This document shows, in pieces, positions 1 to 5,503 of a DNA stretch of 5,503 nucleotides; the first letter of the stretch is position 1, and each line of letters begins with the position of its first letter. The notes below the pieces were generated by a model that saw only the letters and a list, made by a program, of their open reading frames with translations, did no database searches and had not been told where the DNA came from. The translations under genes and the position numbers were made by a program. The DNA comes from Planctomycetota bacterium (GTDB lineage: Bacteria; Planctomycetota; Phycisphaerae; UBA1845): assembly GCA_024278775.1 (NCBI GenBank), contig JAJRSP010000231.1, forward strand, positions 1 through 5,503. The letters run 5' to 3'.

Positions 1-268
1 CCGAGTGAATAATCCCCGACCAGGACGCCATCTTCCCGTACACGCCGATGCCCGACTTAAACGCCTCCCCACTGCTACCGACCAGGGCAAAAGCCGTCAT
101 CGTCGTGCCAAACAGTGACATCAACAGCAAGAACGGACCGATACCGCGCGACGCCAGAAAGTAGTCGGTGGACGTCCCACGGGAGGCGCGGCTGCTGAAC
201 AACCCCAGCGCAAGCAACAGACCGAGATAGCAGACGATGATGACCACCGAGGTCATGCCGGCGCTCAC
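1..268 (-). CDS. Sodium:solute symporter (SSS family), N-terminal part, cut by window edge
   Basis: The first 89 residues of an integral membrane transporter are visible; the rest lies beyond base 1. A hydrophobic first helix (about residues 7-24, VVIIVCYLGLLLALGLF) is followed by a short basic loop with the STDYFLASRGIGP stretch (33-45). This is the usual SSS signature after helix 1 (a D-Y/F-F-L-A-x-R-x-x-G pattern). A second helix start follows with GTTMTAFALVGSSGEAF (54-70), then a GIGVYGKMAS loop. The family couples inward sodium flow to uptake of sugars, carboxylates, amino acids or vitamins; the substrate cannot be told from this fragment. GTG at 268-266 is chosen as the start because it overlaps the DUF3311 stop as GTGA and has GGGAG seven bases upstream. 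An in-frame ATG at 256 lacks a ribosome binding site. The tight coupling to DUF3311 suggests the two act as one transport unit. Confidence 0.85.
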   Translation of the reverse strand, partial: MSAGMTSVVIIVCYLGLLLALGLFSSRASRGTSTDYFLASRGIGPFLLLMSLFGTTMTAFALVGSSGEAFKSGIGVYGKMASWSGIIHS

Positions 269-525
269 GAGGCTTCTCCCTCGCCGTCGTCGCCGTCACC
301 CATCACCTCGATCTCATCCGCCCCCGCCCCATCAGCGGCCATCGACGGCCAGCAGAACTTCACCGCCAGCGCCCAAAGAAGCGCCGCCGCGATGGACACC
401 CCGGCGTGGTACGCCAGACTCACCGGCACAAACCCGAACAGCAGCGGATCAATCCGATCCCACCACCAAAAATCTTGATGAGCCACCGCCAGCAGCAAGA
501 TCAAACCAAAGACCACTACCTTCAT
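265..525 (-). CDS. Small DUF3311-type membrane protein, 86 aa
   Basis: This small membrane protein probably partners the symporter encoded just after it. It has a hydrophobic N-terminal segment (residues 3-15), a loop with WWWDRIDPLLFGFVP (20-34) that resembles the D-P-x-x-F-G-x-P core of DUF3311 proteins, and a second hydrophobic helix (about 38-58). The C-terminal tail is acidic and polar, with DGDDGEGE before the end. DUF3311 proteins are short two-helix proteins often encoded beside sodium:solute symporters, and their biochemical role is not established. The chosen start is ATG at 525-523. It overlaps the stop of the FAD oxidoreductase as ATGA and has GGAG nine bases upstream. A longer in-frame version from 573 would lie inside the upstream gene and adds a non-hydrophobic leader, so it is less likely. 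The stop overlaps the symporter GTG start. Confidence 0.8.
   Translation of the reverse strand: MKVVVFGLILLLAVAHQDFWWWDRIDPLLFGFVPVSLAYHAGVSIAAALLWALAVKFCWPSMAADGAGADEIEVMGDGDDGEGEAS
276..280 (-). promoter_or_regulatory. Ribosome binding site of the symporter gene (GGGAG)
   Basis: GGGAG on the minus strand, seven bases before the GTG at 268, lies inside the acidic tail codons of the DUF3311 gene. It supports GTG at 268 over ATG at 256. Confidence 0.55.
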
Positions 526-1781
526 CGAGAAATACTCCGTTCCAGCGGAACCGCACCGGGTAGCGACACCCATTCGCCCAGCGTATCAAACACCTGCCCC
601 ACTTCATCGTTGAACACGTCACCGATGAGAAGCCGGACGATGGTATCCTGATGCTCCGGATGCGCACGGGCAAACCGCCCGAAGCTAAAGTTCGGATCGT
701 AAAACGCATACACCAGTTGCCGCATCAGGTGCATGCCGCCCGTGAACGTCGCACCCCAGCCGCCGAGCCTCTCGCCCGAGGTATCACCAGCCGTCAACGC
801 CCCATGAATGGCGTCGGCCGCAAACTCACCACTTTTTAGCGCCAGGAACACACCCGAAGAATACACGGGATCGAGGAAACCGAAAGCATCCCCCACGAGC
901 ACCCAACCGTCGCCGGCCAACCGCCGCGAGCAATAAGAAAAATCGCTCGTGACATAAGCCTGACTCACGCGCTCGGCCAATTCCAGCCGGTTGGCGATCC
1001 CCGGGGTATGGGCGATCTCCTCGGCCAGCGTCACCGCCGGATCATCCCCGCGACCTGTAAACAGGTGCGAGGGCGGCGCCACGATCCCGATGCTGGCCAT
1101 GTTGTCGGGAAGCGGGATGAACCAAAACCAACCCTCTCGGTTCGGCGTATGAATGATGATGGTGGCTCCGCTGTTACGACCTTCGTCGCGGCGAGCCCCT
1201 CGGTAGTAGGCGTAGATCGACGCATTTTTCAGATCCGGTTCCGGCTCGCGGAGGTTCAGCGCTTTGGAAAGCAGGCCGGTCATCCCCGTGGCGTCGACCA
1301 CTACCTCGGCCCCGATCCGCTTCGTCTTTTTATTGATGACGGCCTCTACGCCGACGGCCCGCGATCCGTCCATGATGACCTTCGTCACGCGCACGCCTTC
1401 TCGAACGTCAACCCCATGCGCACGGGCGTTATCCAACATCATCTTGTCAAACGTGTCACGACAGACCTGCCACGTGGTCGACCATTCACCGGGATCACGA
1501 TCGGTGAAATAGTAGGGCTGAGAATCCTTACCCGACGGCGGCACGAACTGGACGCTCTCCTTACGCGGGAAGTCTGACGCATACAACTTGTCGAGCATAC
1601 CGAGCCGTTTGAACGTCCAGTAGCTCTGGGGCATCAACGACTCGCCGATGTGATGCCGGGGAAAATCCGCCCGCTCCAACAGCAGCGGCTTACGCCCGAG
1701 CTGTGCAAGAATCGTCGCCGTCGTCGCACCGGCCGGTCCGCCGCCCACGACTACGCATTCGTAATGTTCCGCAAACTCCAT
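522..1781 (-). CDS. FAD-dependent oxidoreductase, flavin-halogenase-like (tryptophan-halogenase superfamily), 419 aa
   Basis: This is a soluble single-domain flavoprotein of normal family length. The N-terminal Rossmann fold has GGGPAG (residues 13-18) and acidic E36 for the FAD ribose. The GES motif (46-48) is typical of the geranylgeranyl-reductase/halogenase group. R108 lies in the helix before the DATG motif (163-166), and a second FAD motif GDAFGFLDPVYSSG spans 297-310. Two further motifs match flavin-dependent halogenases: WFWFIP (218-223), an exact W-x-W-x-I-P, and F-x-x-P-x-x-S-x-G (302-310). K74, in FPRKESVQF, sits near where halogenases carry the lysine that holds hypohalous acid. 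Related enzymes that are not halogenases share much of this, so a reductase or hydroxylase is possible. The gene follows the chorismate-lyase-like gene after 26 bases, with GAGAG six bases before the ATG, which hints at an aromatic or carrier-bound substrate. The FAD-binding family is near certain; the reaction is not. Confidence 0.88.
   Translation of the reverse strand: MEFAEHYECVVVGGGPAGATTATILAQLGRKPLLLERADFPRHHIGESLMPQSYWTFKRLGMLDKLYASDFPRKESVQFVPPSGKDSQPYYFTDRDPGEWSTTWQVCRDTFDKMMLDNARAHGVDVREGVRVTKVIMDGSRAVGVEAVINKKTKRIGAEVVVDATGMTGLLSKALNLREPEPDLKNASIYAYYRGARRDEGRNSGATIIIHTPNREGWFWFIPLPDNMASIGIVAPPSHLFTGRGDDPAVTLAEEIAHTPGIANRLELAERVSQAYVTSDFSYCSRRLAGDGWVLVGDAFGFLDPVYSSGVFLALKSGEFAADAIHGALTAGDTSGERLGGWGATFTGGMHLMRQLVYAFYDPNFSFGRFARAHPEHQDTIVRLLIGDVFNDEVGQVFDTLGEWVSLPGAVPLERSISR
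535..538 (-). promoter_or_regulatory. Ribosome binding site of the DUF3311 gene (GGAG)
   Basis: GGAG on the minus strand, nine bases before the ATG at 525, lies inside the end of the FAD oxidoreductase gene. Together with the ATGA overlap it fixes the start at 525 rather than 573. Confidence 0.55.
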
Positions 1782-1807
1782 ACCGTTCTCTCACACCCCT
1801 CTACGAT

Positions 1808-2377
1808 TCAGTTGCCTCGTCGATCGGTCACAATCTCCAGCAATTCGACGGCCGGCTGATCGTGAAAGTAGATCGTACCGACGCGTCCGTACAGCGCCGT
1901 ACCGACCGAGCGCCCAAAATGATCCGCCAGCACGCCCGCCGGCTCAAACCGCACATACCATCTCGGCTTCACCCGGGTCAGCACGCGGTGTTGATTCAGA
2001 ATATCGCCAAGCGGCGTCTCTCTGGCCAGAATCGCCTCGGCCACTTCGTTCGTCGTGCAGGTCAGATTCAGACGAACGATGCCGAACTCCACCACCGCAC
2101 CGCCCGACGTACGCAGAAGAATCTCACGGGTATAGACCTCCCCCCTGGTCTGATGCGTCAATACCTCCAGCGACACCGGCCCGCCGTGAAAACGCGCAAG
2201 CCTCGGCGTCATGTGCGTCTCATGCACGAGCAAATCGTGAAAGGCACCCGGCACCGCTTCGGCTGCCACCTCCACACCCGCTTGCAGCGAATGGTCCGAC
2301 TCACCGACACACGCACACAATTCGTGAAGTGCCTCGGAGGCCGCCGAAAACTCGTGTAGCAGGGGACGTCTCTGCAT
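1808..2377 (-). CDS. Chorismate-pyruvate-lyase-like protein (4-hydroxybenzoate synthase, DUF98/UbiC type), 189 aa
   Basis: This protein resembles the family that removes pyruvate from chorismate to give 4-hydroxybenzoate, in the cytoplasm. Visible family features are LLVHETHMT (residues 49-57), a strand pair with LEVL (70-73) and YTREILL (82-88), VVEFGIVRLNL (95-105), the hallmark TPLGDIL (121-127) and C-terminal VELLEIV (177-183). By analogy with E. coli UbiC, R84 would bind the chorismate carboxylate and E181 would be the acidic active-site residue; this alignment was made by eye. The length suits the family (about 165-200 aa). The start is ATG at 2377-2375, which overlaps the radical SAM stop as TAATG. 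A GTG three codons earlier, at 2386, is possible but less natural. The ribosome binding site is weak, so translation probably depends on coupling. A thioesterase-like or non-catalytic member of the fold cannot be excluded. Confidence 0.72.
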   Translation of the reverse strand: MQRRPLLHEFSAASEALHELCACVGESDHSLQAGVEVAAEAVPGAFHDLLVHETHMTPRLARFHGGPVSLEVLTHQTRGEVYTREILLRTSGGAVVEFGIVRLNLTCTTNEVAEAILARETPLGDILNQHRVLTRVKPRWYVRFEPAGVLADHFGRSVGTALYGRVGTIYFHDQPAVELLEIVTDRRGN

Positions 2378-3720
2378 TAGCCACACCCGGCGTTTCGATA
2401 CGGCGGCTCGAAGAAACGCCAGAGCAGTTCATCCACGCGGAGCAGTCCGCTTCGAGTTAGTATGATCGCATCGCCTTCGATTGACGCGAGACCGCCGTCC
2501 ACAAGCGATCGAAACTCCTGCGCGAACACCTCCAATATCTCCGCACCAAACTTGCCACGGAAATAGCCGGCGTCGATGCGACCGAGCTTTAACTGCAACA
2601 CCATCTCACGGATCAACCGCTGATGCGCGTTGATCGGCAGCGCTCGCGATATCGGCAGCTCGTTCCGCTCCAGCAGGGCGGCGGTGTAGCCCTCCCAACC
2701 GTCTTCATTCTGAAAATGAACACCGTCGAAGTGGGAGAAAGAGGCGACGCCGACCCCGATCATGTCGGCCCCACGCCAGAGCGCATCCCGATAGACAAAC
2801 CCCTCATGCGCCTGGGGCTTCACCAGCGTGTAGGCGCTGGAAACCACATACCCCGACTGCTCGAACAGCGTGAAAGCGTAGTCCACCCACGCCCGCTTCT
2901 GAGACCAGCTCGCCACGGGGATGACCGTGCCCGCTTCTCGGGCTTCCTTGGCCATGCGCGTGTTGGTCGGTGCCTCCATCTGATAGATTGTCACGTTGTC
3001 CGGATCGAGCGCGAGCGTTTTTTCCACCGTCTCCCGCCACAACGCCTCCGTATCGCCGATCATCCCGGCGATCAGATCGACGTTGATCTGTGGGAACCCA
3101 ACCTCCCGCGCCCATTGATACGCCCGAAGGCTCTCCGCCGACTTGTGCGCTCGCCCGCCGCGCTCCAATACGTCATCACTAAAATGTTCGATGCCGAGTG
3201 ACAGCCTGGTGACACCGATACGACGAATCGTTTCCAGCTTCTGCTTCTTCAGCGTCCCCGGTTCACACTCGAACGTCACCTCTCTCGCGGCGTTCCAGTT
3301 CCAGTGGTCGTTGATGCGATCGACCACGCGCTGGAGTTGGTCGCTGCTCAGGAAGGAAGGCGTGCCGCCGCCGAAGTAGACGAACTCGAAGTCTCGCCCC
3401 TGCAAACCGGCCTGTGCGGCGTAGAGCGCGGTCTCCCCGGCCAGCGCCCGAAGGTAGACATCGACGTCGCTCGAGTTCTTGTCCGTGTAGACGCGGAAAT
3501 AACAGAACTTGCATCGCTTGCGGCAAAACGGAATGTGCAAGTAGAGACCGAGCGGGCGCGCGTCATCGCTCGGCGGCGGCGTGCGCAGCGCCCGACGGGC
3601 CGCGTCCAGATGATCGCCGGACCAAGCCGAATACGGGGGATAGTTAGAGACGAAATAGCTACCGGCTTCCGTAGCGTCATCCGGGCTGCGTCCCTCACTG
3701 TCGAGAATGTCCAGTTCCAT
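2377..3720 (-). CDS. Radical SAM protein, HemW/HutW-like (coproporphyrinogen III oxidase family), about 447 aa
   Basis: This radical SAM enzyme holds a [4Fe-4S] cluster through C66, C70 and C73 in LYLHIPFCRKRCKFCYF. The next aromatic pair, YF, matches HemW-type proteins, which have D-F there, rather than true HemN, which has a fourth cysteine. Other SAM-barrel motifs are YFGGGTPS (115-122), TFECEPGT (149-156), RLSLGIEHF (172-180) and INVDLIAGM (212-220). A C-terminal HemN-type region ends in a winged-helix-like LTRSGLLRVDELLWRFF segment. HemW proteins bind heme; HutW-like ones are linked to heme use; others act in secondary metabolism. No heme biosynthesis gene is nearby, so a pathway-specific role is plausible. 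ATG at 3720 is chosen because GGTGAT lies seven bases upstream and the GSYFVSNYPPYS leader follows soon after. ATG at 3729 is also possible. The frame stays open upstream to 4017, but that part looks noncoding (see the 3721-3941 entry). Its stop is joined to the next start as TAATG. Confidence 0.9.
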   Translation of the reverse strand: MELDILDSEGRSPDDATEAGSYFVSNYPPYSAWSGDHLDAARRALRTPPPSDDARPLGLYLHIPFCRKRCKFCYFRVYTDKNSSDVDVYLRALAGETALYAAQAGLQGRDFEFVYFGGGTPSFLSSDQLQRVVDRINDHWNWNAAREVTFECEPGTLKKQKLETIRRIGVTRLSLGIEHFSDDVLERGGRAHKSAESLRAYQWAREVGFPQINVDLIAGMIGDTEALWRETVEKTLALDPDNVTIYQMEAPTNTRMAKEAREAGTVIPVASWSQKRAWVDYAFTLFEQSGYVVSSAYTLVKPQAHEGFVYRDALWRGADMIGVGVASFSHFDGVHFQNEDGWEGYTAALLERNELPISRALPINAHQRLIREMVLQLKLGRIDAGYFRGKFGAEILEVFAQEFRSLVDGGLASIEGDAIILTRSGLLRVDELLWRFFEPPYRNAGCG

Positions 3721-3727
3721 AGACGTC

Positions 3728-3733
3728 ATCACC
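3728..3733 (-). promoter_or_regulatory. Ribosome binding site that decides the radical SAM start (GGTGAT)
   Basis: GGTGAT on the minus strand matches six bases of the 16S anti-Shine-Dalgarno complement and lies seven bases before the ATG at 3720. It overlaps the alternative ATG at 3729, so it could not serve that start. This favours initiation at 3720. Confidence 0.5.
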
Positions 3734-3784
3734 CGTCGGAAAAACCCTGACCCATCGAAAAACCGCGCCCGATCACGTCCCGCC

Positions 3785-3790
3785 AGTATA
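3785..3790 (-). promoter_or_regulatory. Candidate -10 element (TATACT) ahead of the radical SAM gene
   Basis: On the minus strand the bases read TGCGTTATACTGG, and TATACT differs from the sigma-70 consensus at one position. No good -35 box is seen at 17 bases (GAGAAG at 3813-3808), and TTGTTA at 3820-3815 is 24 bases away, which is too far. Initiation would fall near 3778, giving a leader of about 55-60 bases before the ATG at 3720. The location in the only low-GC gap supports it. The missing -35 box keeps confidence low. Confidence 0.3.
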
Positions 3791-3941
3791 ACGCAAAATC
3801 GATCCGGCTTCTCGTAACAAAGTGTATGGACGGGTGACCACGCTTTACGCGTAATTCGCACGTCTGGGTGCCCTATGGCTTTAGCCAAAGAGGACATGAT
3901 TCGGAGAGCACTCGAGGGCCACTCGTCAAGTCGACTCCCAT

Positions 3942-5075
3942 CTACCCGAAAGCCGCGCGATAGATCCGCGCCAACTCCGCCGCTTGGACGGGTCGTGGAT
4001 TGAACTTCGCGGTCCATTGCGTCGCGGCCTGATCTGCGAGGGTGGGAATGGCCGATTCCGACACGCCCAGTTCGCGCAGCGTCTGCGGCAAGCCGGCCAC
4101 CCGGAGCATCACCTCGATCCGATCGGCCAACGCGCCGGCATCGGACGAGATCGCCGCATAGGGATTGTCATGTGTCGCGTTGAATCGAACGACGTGCGGA
4201 AGCAGCACGCCCACCGCAAGCCCATGCGTGACGCCGTACCGCGCGGTCAGCGGGTTCGAGCACGCATGCGCCGCGCCCAGCATAGACCACTCGATCGCGG
4301 CACCGGCCAGGTGCGCGCCGAGAAGCATATCCGTTCGCGCGTCGAGGTTTTCGGGATCGGTCATGGCTCGCTCGAACGATCGATCCAGCCGCCGCCACGC
4401 TTCACGCGTGAACGCCAGCGACACGTCACCTCGTTTCGTCGTGGCGGCCGTCTCTACGGCGTGGGCCACCGCGTCGATGCCGCTAGCCGCCGCTACCGCC
4501 GGAGGCTGAGTGCGCGTTAGTTGCGGATCGAGAATCGCCCAGTGACACGCCGCCTTCGGATCACCGCAGGCCATCTTCTGATGCGAGGCGGGATCGCTAA
4601 TCAACGCAAAAGACTGCGCTTCGCTCCCTGTGCCGGCCGTCGTTGGAACCGCGATCATCGGGAGCATCGGCTTCGTCGCCTTGCCCACGCCCCAATAGTC
4701 TTTCATCTCTCCGCCGCCGGTCAGCAGGAAGTTCACGCCCTTGGCGCAGTCCATCGAGCTTCCGCCGCCAAGCCCCACGAGAAAATCCGCATCACACGCC
4801 CGGGCCGCCGCCACACCCCGTGCGACGTGTTCCGTGGTGGGGTTCTCAGCGGCACCGTCGAACACCACGGCCGAAACACCCGCCTCAAGAAGCGAAACCA
4901 TCGCACGCTCCACATGACCGGCGGCCACAATGCCAGGGTCGGTCACCAGTAGCACGCGCGTACCGCCTTCCGCCGCGACGAGACCGCCGAGACGATCCAA
5001 CGAACCGCAGCCAAACACCACGCGCGTACGCGATTTTTCGAGAATAGATGGTAGCGAAGCCTCAGCAGACGTCAT
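3942..5075 (-). CDS. Iron-containing alcohol dehydrogenase (group III), 377 aa
   Basis: This cytoplasmic NAD(P)-dependent dehydrogenase interconverts an alcohol and an aldehyde or ketone. Full-length family features are visible: an N-terminal nucleotide-binding half with FGCGSLDRLG (21-30), ENPTTEHV (77-84), GGGSSMDCAK (103-112, pyrophosphate binding) and PTTAGTGSE (144-152), then an all-helical metal domain. The metal ligands, aligned by eye with E. coli FucO (D196, H200, H263, H277), are D201, H205, H270 and H284; all four are present. The position equal to FucO H267 is N274, in HACSNPLTARYG. The start at 5075 overlaps the aldehyde dehydrogenase stop as ATGA, with a GAGAG-type ribosome binding site eight bases upstream. 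The coupling suggests the two enzymes handle the same aldehyde or successive intermediates. The substrate cannot be read from sequence; the family is near certain. Confidence 0.95.
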   Translation of the reverse strand: MTSAEASLPSILEKSRTRVVFGCGSLDRLGGLVAAEGGTRVLLVTDPGIVAAGHVERAMVSLLEAGVSAVVFDGAAENPTTEHVARGVAAARACDADFLVGLGGGSSMDCAKGVNFLLTGGGEMKDYWGVGKATKPMLPMIAVPTTAGTGSEAQSFALISDPASHQKMACGDPKAACHWAILDPQLTRTQPPAVAAASGIDAVAHAVETAATTKRGDVSLAFTREAWRRLDRSFERAMTDPENLDARTDMLLGAHLAGAAIEWSMLGAAHACSNPLTARYGVTHGLAVGVLLPHVVRFNATHDNPYAAISSDAGALADRIEVMLRVAGLPQTLRELGVSESAIPTLADQAATQWTAKFNPRPVQAAELARIYRAAFG

Positions 5076-5503
5076 GCGACCGACTCTCTCTGAAAGGCAC
5101 GCTGACGATACAAATGCTCGAAAAGGTTACCCTCGTGCGGCTGATCCCAGCTTAGCTGATAAGTCGGAATCGCACCGATATTGAGACGGTCCACGTGGGA
5201 GGACTTCATCAGCGCGGCGATGAACGCCTCGTCACGCGTGATCGCCGAGACGACCAACGACGGACCGATGGCATCGGGTATGTTGGCCGTTGGGCACTCG
5301 ACCACGGTCGCAAAGGGGAACAGGAATTCGCGATTGTGTAATGGATGGTCCCGATCGTCACACCAGAGAATCGTTGGCAGTAGGTAACTGCAACGCCCTT
5401 CCGTGACAAGGCGCGGCCCGCCCCGGACCGGCACGGTCACATCCACGGCACCGGCCGCGCGAAGCCCGTGGTCAATGGTTTCGGAAATGCTTTTCGCGAA
5501 CGC
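5072..5503 (-). CDS. Aldehyde dehydrogenase family protein, C-terminal 143 residues, cut by window edge
   Basis: This is the C-terminal end of an NAD(P)-dependent aldehyde dehydrogenase; the catalytic cysteine and most of the cofactor domain lie beyond base 5503. Visible family features are YLLPTILW (a PTIL-type strand), NREFLFPFATV (the counterpart of the E-x-F-G-P motif), a stretch ending LVVSAITRDEAFI, and HVDRLNIGAIPT (the counterpart of the terminal G-x-x-x-I-N motif). The tail continues with SWDQPHEGNLFEHLYRQ, which is unlike common aldehyde dehydrogenase C-termini and marks a specialised subfamily. The frame is open from the window edge (first codon 5503-5501) to TGA at 5074-5072. The stop overlaps the alcohol dehydrogenase start as ATGA. 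The pair would connect an alcohol, its aldehyde and the acid. An acyl-CoA or acyl-carrier reductase member of the superfamily is an alternative, since the active site is not visible. Confidence 0.85.
   Translation of the reverse strand, partial: AFAKSISETIDHGLRAAGAVDVTVPVRGGPRLVTEGRCSYLLPTILWCDDRDHPLHNREFLFPFATVVECPTANIPDAIGPSLVVSAITRDEAFIAALMKSSHVDRLNIGAIPTYQLSWDQPHEGNLFEHLYRQRAFQRESVA

Larger units (their letters stand above)
3721..3941. other. 221-base gap between the alcohol dehydrogenase and radical SAM genes
   Basis: This is the only sizeable gap in an otherwise overlapping gene row. A hand count gives 61 G/C in the 120 bases from 3781 to 3900 (51%), against about 60% or more in neighbouring genes. 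The radical SAM frame is open across it on the minus strand and contains ATG codons at 3897 and 3729. The codons there include two ATA and several CGA, unlike the downstream gene, and the 3897 ATG has no ribosome binding site. It is best read as a noncoding leader carrying a promoter. An N-terminal extension of the radical SAM protein is the alternative. No convincing terminator hairpin with a T-run was found after the dehydrogenase stop at 3942. Confidence 0.6.

Noticed and set aside
449..709. Minus-strand open frame of 86 codons overlapping the FAD and DUF3311 genes
   Set aside because: It lies in a different frame inside two better supported genes and has no motif.
1008..1577. Plus-strand open frame of 189 codons
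   Set aside because: It is antisense to the FAD oxidoreductase, which has clear motifs in its own frame; composition is Arg-rich and featureless.
1703..2359. Plus-strand open frame of 218 codons
   Set aside because: It lies opposite the chorismate-lyase-like gene and the start of the FAD gene, is rich in Arg, His and Pro, and has no recognisable motif; it is a shadow in GC-rich DNA.
2623..3201. Plus-strand open frame of 192 codons
   Set aside because: It is antisense to the radical SAM gene, with no domain or ribosome binding site support.
3898..3941. Terminator after the alcohol dehydrogenase
   Set aside because: Only short repeats (CGAGTG twice, the palindrome AGTCGACT) are present, with no stable stem followed by a T-run.
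3730..4017. Radical SAM start at 4017 or 3897
   Set aside because: The first overlaps the dehydrogenase by 76 bases. Neither has supporting similarity, and codon use and GC in this stretch differ from the gene body. An extension is kept as a possibility in the findings.
3984..4520. Plus-strand open frame of 178 codons
   Set aside because: It is antisense to the alcohol dehydrogenase and very Arg-rich, as expected for a shadow.

Overview
The window is a compact set of seven genes, all on the minus strand, so transcription runs from high to low coordinates. No RNA gene, CRISPR array, insertion sequence or long repeat is visible. The coding DNA is GC-rich (roughly 60%). The protein styles (a HemW-like radical SAM protein with CYF after the cluster cysteines, a halogenase-like FAD oxidoreductase, and a DUF3311 plus sodium:solute symporter pair) suggest an environmental bacterium. 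Planctomycetota is my best guess, from family resemblance only.

In transcription order the genes are: the C-terminal 143 residues of an aldehyde dehydrogenase (5503-5072, cut by the window edge); an iron-type alcohol dehydrogenase (5075-3942); a 221-base gap with lower GC and a possible promoter; a HemW/HutW-like radical SAM protein (3720-2377); a small chorismate-lyase-like (4-hydroxybenzoate synthase, DUF98/UbiC-type) protein (2377-1808); an FAD-dependent oxidoreductase with flavin-halogenase motifs (1781-522); a small DUF3311 membrane protein (525-265); and the N-terminal 89 residues of a sodium:solute symporter (268-1, cut by the window edge).

The junctions are very tight. Three are 4-base stop/start overlaps (ATGA at 5072-5075, ATGA at 522-525, GTGA at 265-268), one is TAATG (2375-2379), and one is a 26-base spacer with a ribosome binding site. 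This implies one operon, or two operons split at the 3721-3941 gap.

As a working hypothesis, the chorismate-lyase-like protein would release an aromatic acid such as 4-hydroxybenzoate from chorismate. The FAD enzyme would oxidise, reduce or halogenate an aromatic or carrier-bound intermediate. The radical SAM protein would do a further radical step or handle heme. The two dehydrogenases would interconvert alcohol, aldehyde and acid, and the DUF3311/symporter pair would move a solute across the membrane. The families are fairly well supported; the joint pathway is inference, and no complete named pathway can be recognised here.
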